From: Kiritimatiellia bacterium | GTDB taxonomy: Bacteria > Verrucomicrobiota > Kiritimatiellia > RFP12 > UBA1067 | NCBI GenBank assembly: GCA_024405335.1 | Contig: JAKSOX010000047.1 | Span: 1-11,390 of the forward strand | Direction of reading: 5' to 3' | DNA length: 11,390 nucleotides | Shown: positions 1 through 6,788 of the stretch, one piece after another | Layout of the letters: every line of letters starts with the position of its first letter | How positions within the stretch are numbered: the stretch's first letter is position 1 | The notes under the pieces: generated by a model | What the model was told of the DNA's origin: nothing | Database searches by the model: none | Seen by the model: only the letters and a program-made list of their open reading frames with translations | Translations under genes and position numbers: made by a program

Positions 1-45
1 ATAACCAGGCTGCGATTCCAACCTAACCCGGTGGCGTGCGCATCG

Positions 46-1122
46 TCACTTCGCGCTGTGCGAAAGCACTTCGCATCCGTCCTTCGTGACGAGCACGAGA
101 TCTTCGATGCGCACGCCGAGCTTCCCCGGCAGGTACACGCCGGGCTCGATCGTCACCAGCATGCCTGGCTCGAGCGTCCAGTCCGACTTCTTCGACGCCG
201 TTGGCGCCTCGTGGATTTCGTAGCCCACGCCGTGGCCGAGCGCATGGCCGAACGCCTTGCCGAAGCCGGCCTTGCGGATCACGTCGCGCGCGACTTTGTC
301 CAGCTCGCGGCCCGTGATGCCGGGACGCGCGGCGGCGATGCCGGCGCGGTTCGCCGCCAACACGAGAGCGTAGATCTTCCGGTATTCGGCCGAAGGCCTG
401 CGCGGCACGATGCAGCGCGTCATGTCCGCGCACACGCCCGCGAGTTTCACGCCCATGTCCACCAGCAGCGGTTCGTTTTCGCGCCACGGCGTGTCGTCCG
501 GCACGTGGTGGCATTCGGCCGCGTTCGCGCCCGCGCACACGATCGTCTCGAACGCCTCGCCGTCGCCGAGCGCGTTCATCCAGGCGCGGATGACGCGCTG
601 CATTTCCTTTTCGGTCATGCCGGGCTTGAAATCCTCCTGCGCGCGCGCCCAGATTTCGTCGTTCAGCGCCTCGGCCGCGGCGATGGCGGCGATTTCCGCA
701 GGCGTCTTCACGGCCCGCAGCGCGTGCACGTCTTTGAGCACGTCCACCAGTTTCGCGCGCGGGAACGCGCCTTTCAGATCGAGGTAGTCCGACGCCGCCA
801 TGCAACCCTCGAAGCCGATGCGCTTCCAGTTGCCGCGGCGGAAATCCTTGAAGTCCGCCACCTTCAGATCCGGCGCCGTGCGCTTCACGGCCGGCACGTA
901 GCGGAAATCCGTGTAGAACGTCACGCGCGGTTCGCCGCCGTCCGCGCGCGGCTCGACCACCAGCCGCGCGTTGTCGCACGCGACGCCCGTGAGCGCGCGC
1001 ACGTTCGCCTCGTCGCCGATCATCACCGCGTCGAGACGCCTCCGCAACGCCTTCTTCGCCAACGCGAGAATCCGCGGATGCGCGGCGTCGCCCGAAACCG
1101 GTTTTGTTTTCTTGCCGTTCAT
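46..1122 (-). CDS. M24B metallopeptidase, Xaa-Pro aminopeptidase/dipeptidase type
   Basis: A 358-residue cytoplasmic peptidase predicted to cleave Xaa-Pro peptide bonds during peptide recycling. Residues about 15-135 fit the creatinase/prolidase N-terminal domain and residues about 140-350 the pita-bread M24 catalytic domain. All five dinuclear-metal ligands are visible: Asp222 (VDMG), Asp233 (ADMTR), His297 (GHGVG), Glu326 (TIEPG) and Glu340 (RIED). His205/206 occupy the usual catalytic-His region after the GAN motif. No signal peptide or membrane segment is seen. The length matches short bacterial PepP/PepQ-like enzymes (about 350 residues). The start is the ATG at 1122, which overlaps the stop of rnhC as ATGA; the open frame reaches to 2001 but that extension only reads through rnhC out of frame. 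It is the last gene of its unit, and I see no hairpin terminator in bases 1-45. Aminopeptidase P and prolidase cannot be told apart from sequence alone. Confidence 0.93.
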   Translation of the reverse strand: MNGKKTKPVSGDAAHPRILALAKKALRRRLDAVMIGDEANVRALTGVACDNARLVVEPRADGGEPRVTFYTDFRYVPAVKRTAPDLKVADFKDFRRGNWKRIGFEGCMAASDYLDLKGAFPRAKLVDVLKDVHALRAVKTPAEIAAIAAAEALNDEIWARAQEDFKPGMTEKEMQRVIRAWMNALGDGEAFETIVCAGANAAECHHVPDDTPWRENEPLLVDMGVKLAGVCADMTRCIVPRRPSAEYRKIYALVLAANRAGIAAARPGITGRELDKVARDVIRKAGFGKAFGHALGHGVGYEIHEAPTASKKSDWTLEPGMLVTIEPGVYLPGKLGVRIEDLVLVTKDGCEVLSHSAK

Positions 1123-2174
1123 GCTTCGGCTGCGGCCTTCGCGGCGGCGGCGCTCGCGATCCGGCCTTCGGGCGGCAGGTCGGCGCGGGAAAAACCGCAC
1201 GCGGAAAGCACCTTGTCCGTGGTCTGGAAATGCGCCTTGCAGTTGTTCATCAGCCACGTGGGGCCGTGGCGCTTCACCATCTCCTCCGCGAACTGCCGCA
1301 CGCGCGGATCGGAAGAGCCCTTGAGAACGTCCGCGATCGTGGTCGCCTCGGCGCCCGCCTTCGCGTCCGCGCCCTTGCGCCCCGCGGCGGCGAACAGCGC
1401 CACCAGATCGCGCAGGAACACCTCGCGCGCCACCACCGAAGCCGCCGCCACGGCGACGTCGCTTTCGGCCTTGTGGTGCTGGTCCACCACGATCTTCCGG
1501 CCGCGTTCCTTGAGCGCCCGCCGCACCACCGTTTCCGTGGGCGCGAACTGGTCCACCACCACGCGCGGGCACGCCGGCTGTTTTTCGAGGAGCTCCTCGA
1601 TGCACGTGCCGTGCGCCCACGCCAGCAGCCGGTTGACGTTCTTGATCTTCGCGTAGAGCCGGTTGTAGGCCGCGGGACCGATCTTGACGCACGCGAAGCG
1701 GCTCGGCCCCAACAGCGCGCGCACCTGCGAACCGACGGCGAGGATCTGCCTGTCGCTCATCTGCTTGCAGTCCTTCACGCCCATCTCGCGCATTTGCCCG
1801 GCGAGGGACTCGTCCACGTAGCAGCACGCCGCCACGAGCGGGCCGAAATAGTCGCCCTTGCCCGATTCGTCCGAACCGCCGTGCGGCTTGTTCCGCTCCG
1901 GGTCGAGCACGTCCTCGTAGCCGAGCGTCGCCGCGCCGAGCACGTTCGGCTCCAGGAAGAACTCCACGAAGTCGCGCGCCTTGCCGCCCTGTATGCAGCA
2001 CTTGCGCCTGCCGTGCTTCTCCTTCTGGTAGAGCGTGCAGTTGAAGCCCTCCCCCTCCACCGACGCCAGCGAGTAGGGCACGCTGCGCGGACGGTAGTTG
2101 CCGGCGGAAAGCATCGCGAGCAGCAGGTTCTGCTGCGCTTCGTCCAGTTCGTAGGTGAAGGTGGTCTGTTCCAT
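1119..2174 (-). CDS. rnhC: Ribonuclease HIII
   Basis: A 351-residue ribonuclease HIII, which cuts the RNA strand of RNA:DNA hybrids (R-loops, primers, misincorporated ribonucleotides) in the cytoplasm with Mg or Mn. Residues 1 to about 90 fit the TBP-like hybrid-binding domain that separates HIII from HII. The catalytic domain opens with the signature SDESGKGDYFGPL (101-113), giving Asp102 and Glu103; Asp208 lies in VVVDQF, and an acidic KAESD segment (about 235-239) precedes the conserved AAASVVAR helix. KAHFQTTDK (313-321) matches the conserved C-terminal part of the family. The Ala/Lys-rich last 12 residues look like an unconserved tail. The ATG lies 19 bases after the ilvN stop with a modest GGAG about 11 bases upstream. 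Its stop overlaps the peptidase start (ATGA). There is no functional link to ilvBN beyond co-transcription. Confidence 0.95.
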   Translation of the reverse strand: MEQTTFTYELDEAQQNLLLAMLSAGNYRPRSVPYSLASVEGEGFNCTLYQKEKHGRRKCCIQGGKARDFVEFFLEPNVLGAATLGYEDVLDPERNKPHGGSDESGKGDYFGPLVAACCYVDESLAGQMREMGVKDCKQMSDRQILAVGSQVRALLGPSRFACVKIGPAAYNRLYAKIKNVNRLLAWAHGTCIEELLEKQPACPRVVVDQFAPTETVVRRALKERGRKIVVDQHHKAESDVAVAAASVVAREVFLRDLVALFAAAGRKGADAKAGAEATTIADVLKGSSDPRVRQFAEEMVKRHGPTWLMNNCKAHFQTTDKVLSACGFSRADLPPEGRIASAAAAKAAAEA

Positions 2175-2193
2175 GGCGGCACCGGCTCCGCGC

Positions 2194-2451
2194 TCAGCCG
2201 CGCTTCGCGGCGTGGCGCACGGTGACTTCGATCACGTTCACCTGGTTGCGCAGCTGCAGCACGATCTGCTCGATCACGCGGTCCGTGCCGAGCACGTCGA
2301 TCTTCATGCGCGAGACGGTGCCGTCCTCGGTGGGTCCCACGGAAAGCGTCTGGATGTTGTAGCCGCGGCCGGAGATGAGCCCCACGATGCGCGCCAGCAC
2401 GCCGGGCTTGTTCTCGACGAAGCAGTTGAGTCTGTGCAGGGTTTCGTTCAT
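2194..2451 (-). CDS. ilvN: Acetolactate synthase small (regulatory) subunit, ACT domain only
   Basis: An 85-residue regulatory subunit of acetohydroxyacid synthase. In this family the subunit stimulates the large subunit and confers feedback inhibition by valine. Almost the whole protein is one ACT domain: the N-terminal VENKPGVLARI (12-22), RGYNIQTLSVGP (29-40), the SRMKIDVLG strand (47-55) and a final VNVIEVTV strand (71-78). It lacks the second C-terminal domain of IlvH-type subunits (about 160 residues), so in size it resembles the short IlvN of E. coli isozyme I. The open frame extends far upstream but only inside ilvB out of frame. The ATG at 2451 overlaps the ilvB stop as ATGA, which argues for translational coupling and for equal amounts of both subunits. 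A small hairpin sits immediately before the start codon (see separate entry). Confidence 0.93.
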   Translation of the reverse strand: MNETLHRLNCFVENKPGVLARIVGLISGRGYNIQTLSVGPTEDGTVSRMKIDVLGTDRVIEQIVLQLRNQVNVIEVTVRHAAKRG

Positions 2452-4184
2452 TGGAAGATCATCCCTTCCACCGGCGTGTCGCCCGGTTGCATCGGAAACA
2501 CGTTCGCGCGCGGCTCCACGATCACCTCCACCAGCACGGGGCCGGGATGGCGCACCGCCTTCGCGAGCGCCGGTTCGAGTTTCGCGGGGTCGATCACGCG
2601 CATCGCCTTCGCGCCGTGCGCTTCGGCGAGCTTCACGAAGTCGGGCAGGTAGTCGTAGGCGAGGTCTTCGTCGAGCCGCTCGTTCCCGCAGCGGCCCTTC
2701 ACCGTGAGAATCGAATCGGCGTAGTTCTTCCGGTAGAACATCTCCTGCCACTGGCGCACCATGCCGAGGCAACCGTTGTTGACGACCACGAACGTCACCG
2801 GGATCTTGTGCTCCACGGCCACCACGAGTTCCTCGAACGTCATCTGCGCGCCGCCGTCGCCGCACACCGCCACCACCTTGTGGTCCGGCTTGCCGATCGC
2901 CGCGCCGATGGCCGCGGGTATGCCGAAGCCCATCGTGCCCATGCCGCCGGACGAAAGGAAGTGGCGCGAATGCTTGTGGCGGAAGAACTGGGCGCACCAC
3001 ATCTGGTGCTGGCCCACGTCCGTCACCAGCAGCGCGTCGCCGCCCGTGGCGCGGTCGATCGCCTCGATCACCTGCTGCGGCATGATCACGCCGGGATGCA
3101 TCGGCTTCCACGCCATCGGATGCTCCTTGCGCCACGCGGCGATCTGCGCGAGCCACGCGGGATGCTCGTTTTTCCTGACGCGCGAATTCACCGTGGTGAG
3201 CACGTCCTTCACGTCCGCCGTGACGCCCATCGCCACGCGCACGTTTTTGGAAAGCGACGCGGGGTCGCAGTCCACGTGCACGATCTTCGCGCGCTTCGCG
3301 TACTTCGCGAGCTTGCCGGTGACGCGGTCGTTGAACCGCACGCCCAGCGCGAGGATGAAGTCGGCGTTGTCGATGGCGCGGTTCGCCGCCGCGCTGCCGT
3401 GCATGCCCGCGATGCCCAGCGCCAGCGGCTCCGTTTCGGGAAACGAGCCGAGCCCCATCAGCGTGGTCGCCACGGGAATGCCCGCCTTGCGCGCGATCGC
3501 CGCCACGTCCTTCGACGCGCCGGAGGCGATCACGCCGCCGCCCGCGTAGATCACCGGGCGCTCCGCCTCGTTGATCATCTTCGCCAGCCGCGCCATCTGC
3601 GCGCCCGTGGCCGTGCTTTCGGGGTGGTACGCCCGCAGCGAAACGCGCTCGGGGTACTGCGCCTTGGTGAGCTGCTTCTGGACGTTCTTCGGCACGTCGA
3701 TCACCACGGGGCCGGGCTTGCCGTGCGTCGCGATGTAGAACGCCTCGGCGACGGTCTCGGGGATTTCGTCCGCGTTCTGCACGAGGAAGTTGTGCTTGGA
3801 AACCGCGCGCGTGATGCCGATCGTGTCGGCCTCCTGGAACGCGTCCGTGCCGATCTGGGAAATCGGCACCTGGCCCGTGATGCACACGAGCGGCACGCCG
3901 TCCATGTTCGCCGTGGCGAGCCCCGTCACCGTGTTCGTGGCGCCGGGACCGCTCGTCACCAGCGCCACGCCGGGCTTGCCGGTCGCGCGGGCGTAGCCGT
4001 CCGCCATGTGCACGCAGCCCTGCTCGTGGCGGCCGAGCACGAACCGGAACGGCGCGCCGGGAAGCTTGTCGAAAACGTCCAGCACCGCGCCGCCGGGATA
4101 GCCGAAAAGAACCTCCGTGCCGGCCTTGGCGAGCGAATCGACGAGCGCCTGGGCGCCGCACACGGGTTGTTCGAAACTTTTCAT
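2448..4184 (-). CDS. ilvB: Acetolactate synthase large (catalytic) subunit
   Basis: A 578-residue thiamine-diphosphate enzyme that condenses pyruvate with pyruvate or 2-oxobutyrate, the first common step of valine/leucine and isoleucine synthesis. It acts in the cytoplasm with the ilvN product. Visible are the N-terminal PYR domain with GYPGGAVLDVFDKL (28-41), the cofactor-activating Glu54 in GRHEQG, and TSGPGATNTVTGLA (77-90). The central domain is about 195-330, with GVRFNDRVTGK (281-291). The C-terminal PP domain has the ThDP/Mg motif from GDGGAQMTF (442-450) to NN (469-470). Length is normal for IlvB. The start ATG lies 13 bases after the symporter stop; GGAGG is only 2 bases from ATG, and a second purine-rich stretch (GAGGA) lies further up, so the ribosome site is slightly unusual. 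No leader peptide or attenuator precedes it, as it is internal to the unit. Another ThDP carboligase is unlikely given the adjacent ilvN. Confidence 0.97.
   Translation of the reverse strand: MKSFEQPVCGAQALVDSLAKAGTEVLFGYPGGAVLDVFDKLPGAPFRFVLGRHEQGCVHMADGYARATGKPGVALVTSGPGATNTVTGLATANMDGVPLVCITGQVPISQIGTDAFQEADTIGITRAVSKHNFLVQNADEIPETVAEAFYIATHGKPGPVVIDVPKNVQKQLTKAQYPERVSLRAYHPESTATGAQMARLAKMINEAERPVIYAGGGVIASGASKDVAAIARKAGIPVATTLMGLGSFPETEPLALGIAGMHGSAAANRAIDNADFILALGVRFNDRVTGKLAKYAKRAKIVHVDCDPASLSKNVRVAMGVTADVKDVLTTVNSRVRKNEHPAWLAQIAAWRKEHPMAWKPMHPGVIMPQQVIEAIDRATGGDALLVTDVGQHQMWCAQFFRHKHSRHFLSSGGMGTMGFGIPAAIGAAIGKPDHKVVAVCGDGGAQMTFEELVVAVEHKIPVTFVVVNNGCLGMVRQWQEMFYRKNYADSILTVKGRCGNERLDEDLAYDYLPDFVKLAEAHGAKAMRVIDPAKLEPALAKAVRHPGPVLVEVIVEPRANVFPMQPGDTPVEGMIFQ
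2452..2470 (-). promoter_or_regulatory. Hairpin directly before the ilvN start
   Basis: Perfect 6-bp inverted repeat: TGGAAG (2452-2457) and CTTCCA (2465-2470) with a 7-base loop. In the mRNA it lies in the last codons of ilvB and ends one base before the ilvN ATG. Part of the only purine-rich (GGAAGGGA) ribosome-site-like sequence is in the stem. This layout would make ilvN translation depend on ribosomes finishing ilvB. The pairing is seen in the sequence; the function is inferred. Confidence 0.35.
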
Positions 4185-4197
4185 GTCCTCCGGATCC

Positions 4198-5430
4198 TCA
4201 CTGCTCGGGCGTCGCCTTGTCCACGATTGCGCAAATGCAGCAGTCGCTCCACACGTTTTCCGCCGTCTCGATCATGTCGATGATCGTGTAGATCGGCAGG
4301 ATCACGCCCAAAATCATCAGATTGCCGCCAACGCCGGCCATCAGCGACAGCGTCAGGAAGTAGCAGCCCATCGGCACGCCCGCGTTGCCGATCGCGCAGA
4401 CCACGGCGACGAGCGCCCACACGAGCATCGTCGGCAACGTGAGCGCGATGCCGCATTCGGGAGAATTCTGGATCACGAAAAGCGAGGTCACGCAGATGAA
4501 CGCCGCGCAGCCGTTCATGTTGATCGTGCAGCACAGGGGCAGGATGAAGCGCGCGATCCACGGCTTCGCCTTCATGTTCGACTCCGCCGTCGCCACGGTC
4601 ACGGGCAGCGTCGCCGCCGAACTCTTCGTGAAGAGCGCCATCAGCAGCGCCGGCGTCATCTGCTTCATCACCTTGTAGCCGTTCACGCCGCGCAGGTAGC
4701 ACACGAGCGGCAGCACCACGAAGAACTGGATCAGGTTGCCGCCCAGCACCACCACCACGTACTTGAGGATCGGCCCGATCACGACGCCGGCGGACATCTG
4801 CGCCGCCAGCTGCGCCGCAAACGCGACGATGCCGACCGGCAGCGCCCAGATGAGGCCCTTGATCATGCCGAAGAACACTTCCTGCAGACCGCACAGCGCC
4901 TTGTGCAGCGCCTTCACGTTCTCGCTCGCCTTGCCGAGCACGGCGATGGTGATGCCGAGGCCGGCGGAAATCAGCACCACGGGAAGCACGTTGCCCGTGG
5001 CGAACGGGTTGACGAGGTTGTTCGGAATGGCGTTCAGGACGTGCCCGTACACCGTGTCCGGCGACTCGGCCATCTTGTTCACCGTGGCGGCCGCGCCGTC
5101 GGAAACGGACTTGACCACCTCCGCGTCGAGCGTGCCGGGCTGGACCAGCAGATAGAGCCCCAGCCCCACGAGCGCCGCGAGCAACGACGTGAACACCGTG
5201 AACGCGAGCGTCTTGCCGAAGACCTTGCCCATGGACTTGCCTTCGCCCAGCGACGCCATCGCCGTGAGGATCGCCAAGGCCACCGTGGGAACGGCCACGA
5301 ACTGGAAGCAGCGCGTGTACGCGGACGCGACGAAGTCCATGAACCGGTTTAGTTCCGGGCAGTTGAGCATGCCCAAGCCCGCGCCCACGGCGAGCGCGAC
5401 GGTCCAGACGATGGCCTGTTTGAATTTCAT
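4198..5430 (-). CDS. Dicarboxylate/amino acid:cation symporter family transporter, atypical substrate site
   Basis: A 410-residue inner-membrane transporter of the DAACS (GltP/GltPh/SstT) family, which moves amino acids or dicarboxylates in with Na+ or H+. Family landmarks are the serine-rich hairpin SSAATLP (270-276), the NMNG motif (304-307, normally NMDGT), GNAGVP of the second hairpin (348-353) and the last helix with Asp385, Glu388, Asn392 and Asp396. Multiple hydrophobic segments (about 6-24, 43-62, 77-97, 147-167, 190-212, 221-246, 331-347, 357-380) fit the fold. Glu388 occupies the position of the Arg that binds the side-chain carboxylate in glutamate/aspartate carriers, so an acidic substrate is doubtful; a neutral amino acid is one option. 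The start is the ATG at 5430, with a strong AAAGGAG 5 bases upstream. An in-frame ATG at 5478 is rejected because it lies upstream of the promoter -10. It is the first gene of its unit, 13 bases before ilvB. Confidence 0.88.
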   Translation of the reverse strand: MKFKQAIVWTVALAVGAGLGMLNCPELNRFMDFVASAYTRCFQFVAVPTVALAILTAMASLGEGKSMGKVFGKTLAFTVFTSLLAALVGLGLYLLVQPGTLDAEVVKSVSDGAAATVNKMAESPDTVYGHVLNAIPNNLVNPFATGNVLPVVLISAGLGITIAVLGKASENVKALHKALCGLQEVFFGMIKGLIWALPVGIVAFAAQLAAQMSAGVVIGPILKYVVVVLGGNLIQFFVVLPLVCYLRGVNGYKVMKQMTPALLMALFTKSSAATLPVTVATAESNMKAKPWIARFILPLCCTINMNGCAAFICVTSLFVIQNSPECGIALTLPTMLVWALVAVVCAIGNAGVPMGCYFLTLSLMAGVGGNLMILGVILPIYTIIDMIETAENVWSDCCICAIVDKATPEQ

Positions 5431-5435
5431 GTTTG

Positions 5436-5442
5436 CTCCTTT
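5436..5442 (-). promoter_or_regulatory. Strong Shine-Dalgarno site of the symporter gene
   Basis: AAAGGAG, 5 bases before the ATG at 5430. This decides the start, because the longer in-frame start at 5478 has no such site and lies upstream of the -10 box. Confidence 0.85.
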
Positions 5443-5460
5443 GCTGAAAAAAGTCGGATG

Positions 5461-5489
5461 ATTATACCACGTCTTCAAGGCGACGTCAC
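5461..5489 (-). promoter_or_regulatory. Extended -10 sigma70-type promoter for symporter-ilvBN-rnhC-peptidase unit
   Basis: On the minus strand a perfect TATAAT (5461-5466) is preceded by TGG (5467-5469), giving an extended -10. A weak -35-like GTGACG lies at 5484-5489 with a 17-base spacer. Transcription would start near 5454, leaving a leader of about 24 bases that holds the strong ribosome site. A 5-bp inverted repeat (ACGTC 5469-5473, GACGT 5482-5486) lies in the spacer and could be an operator, but arms this short may be chance. Confidence 0.72.
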
Positions 5490-5500
5490 CCCCGCAGCCG

Positions 5501-6238
5501 TCAAAGGGCGCCCGCGAGCGCGAGCTCTTCGGGCGTCAAATCGCGCCACGCCCCTGGCGCGAGGTCCTTCGGCAGCCGCAACCCTCCCACGGCCACCCGC
5601 TTCAGCGACAGCACCACGAGATGCGCCGCCGAGCACGTGTAGCGGATTTGGCGCTTGCGCCCCTCGCGCAACTTGAACTGCAGCACGTGCACGTTGTTCT
5701 CCTGCGACCGCAAAACCTCCACGGGCACGGGACGCGTCACGTAGCCGTCCGGCATCGTCACCGGTCCGCGCAGCACCGTCAGCTTGTCGTCGCTCCAGCG
5801 CCCCGCCGCCCGCACGACGTAGGTCTTTTCGTGTTCGTAGCGCGGATGCGTGAGGCGGTTCACGAGCGCGCCGTCGTTGGACATCAGCAAAAGCCCTTCG
5901 GAATCCTTGTCGAGCCGGCCCACGGGCACGAGGCGTTCCGGCGTTTTGACGAGATCGGCCACCGTTTTGCCGCCGAACGGATCGCTCATCGAAGAAAGCA
6001 CGCCTGCGGGCTTGTTCAGCATCACCGTGCGTTTCCGCTCGGCGCCGACGATCTGCCGCCCGTCGACTTTGACGCACGCGCCAGGCGCGAAGCGCGCCCC
6101 CGGCTCCGTCACCACCAGACCGTCCACCGTGACGCGGCCCGCCGCGATCAATTCCGCAGCGTGGCGGCGCGAAGCCACCCCCGCGTGGGACAGCACGTTC
6201 TGCAGCCGCTCCCCGGAACTCTCCGCGGCGGCGCTCAT
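5501..6238 (-). CDS. rRNA pseudouridine synthase, RsuA/RluB/RluE/RluF family
   Basis: A 245-residue cytoplasmic enzyme that isomerises a specific uridine in rRNA to pseudouridine. An N-terminal S4 RNA-binding domain (about 9-60: RLQNVLSHAGVASRRHAAELI) precedes the catalytic domain with VMLNKPAGVLSS (72-83). The motif GRLDKDSEGLLL (107-118) contains the catalytic Asp110. REGRKRQIRY (191-200) and LKRVAVGGLRL (212-222) match the C-terminal family motifs, although a Tyr stands where many members have a second Arg. The target (16S position 516 as for RsuA, or a 23S site as for RluB) cannot be decided here. The start ATG at 6238 overlaps the def stop as ATGA; the open frame extends to 6526 only inside def, out of frame. 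It is the last gene of the dut-def unit, 12 bases before the next promoter's -35, with no clear terminator between. Confidence 0.93.
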   Translation of the reverse strand: MSAAAESSGERLQNVLSHAGVASRRHAAELIAAGRVTVDGLVVTEPGARFAPGACVKVDGRQIVGAERKRTVMLNKPAGVLSSMSDPFGGKTVADLVKTPERLVPVGRLDKDSEGLLLMSNDGALVNRLTHPRYEHEKTYVVRAAGRWSDDKLTVLRGPVTMPDGYVTRPVPVEVLRSQENNVHVLQFKLREGRKRQIRYTCSAAHLVVLSLKRVAVGGLRLPKDLAPGAWRDLTPEELALAGAL

Positions 6239-6777
6239 TTCTTCTTCTTTTTGGCGTTCTTGGCCATCTTCGCCAGCACTTTTTCGCGCGTCTTCTCGTC
6301 GAGAAGATCCACGTACAGCACGCCGTCGAGATGGTCGCGTTCGTGCTGCATCGCGCGCGCCAGAAAACCGCGCGCCACGGCGATCTGCGGCACGCCGGCG
6401 GCGTCCACGTACTGCATCGTCACTTCGGCGGCGCGCTTCACGTCCGCCCCGCAGTTGGGCACGGAAAGGCATCCCTCGCGGCCGTCCTGCTCGCCGGACT
6501 TGGACAGTATCTGCGGATTGAAGCACACGAGCGGCTGGCGGACCTTGGCGTTGAACGCGCGCGTTTCGTCGTCGTCCTCGCAGGATTCCGGCACGTCGAT
6601 CACGAACAGCGCTTCCGTGCGCCCGACCTGCTCGGCGGCAAGCCCCACGCCTTTCGCCTTGTACATGGTTTCGAGCATGTCCTCGGCGAGCGCGCGGAGT
6701 TCGTCCGTCACGAAAGGAACCGGCGTCGCCTTGATCCGGAGTTTCTCGCTGCCGATTTTTTCGATGCCCAGAATCAT
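6235..6777 (-). CDS. def: Peptide deformylase
   Basis: A 180-residue metalloenzyme that removes the N-formyl group from nascent proteins. All three family motifs are visible: motif 1 GVGLAAEQ (43-50, with Glu where Pro or Asn is commoner, and Gln50 kept), motif 2 EGCLSVP (101-107, metal ligand Cys103) and motif 3 QHERDHLDG (144-152, metal ligands His145 and His149, catalytic Glu146). The protein ends in a lysine-rich tail (KNAKKKKK, 173-180), which may bind RNA or the ribosome surface; that is inference. The ATG has GGGAG 6 bases upstream and lies 11 bases after the dut stop. The stop overlaps the pseudouridine-synthase start. There is no methionyl-tRNA formyltransferase (fmt) gene, the common partner of def, next to it in this window. 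Confidence 0.97.
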   Translation of the reverse strand: MILGIEKIGSEKLRIKATPVPFVTDELRALAEDMLETMYKAKGVGLAAEQVGRTEALFVIDVPESCEDDDETRAFNAKVRQPLVCFNPQILSKSGEQDGREGCLSVPNCGADVKRAAEVTMQYVDAAGVPQIAVARGFLARAMQHERDHLDGVLYVDLLDEKTREKVLAKMAKNAKKKKK

Positions 6778-6788
6778 GGCGGCTCCCG

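Noticed and set aside
31..1656. Plus-strand open frame (about 541 codons)
   Set aside because: Opposite the M24 peptidase and rnhC, both of which have complete catalytic motifs on the minus strand.
2451..4283. Long plus-strand open frame (about 610 codons)
   Set aside because: It lies opposite ilvB, ilvN and the symporter start. Its product is dominated by His, Arg, Ala and Val in the pattern of antisense GC-rich codons, with no recognisable domain.
4117..5352. Plus-strand open frame (about 411 codons)
   Set aside because: Its product is almost wholly Arg, His, Asp and Glu with no structure; it is the antisense frame of the symporter.
4198..5478. Longer start for the symporter
   Set aside because: The ATG at 5478 lies upstream of the TATAAT box, so it would not be in the transcript, and the ATG at 5430 has a strong ribosome site.
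5431..5500. Riboswitch or T-box in the leader of the symporter-ilvBN unit
   Set aside because: The predicted transcript leader is only about 24 bases, too short for such an element.
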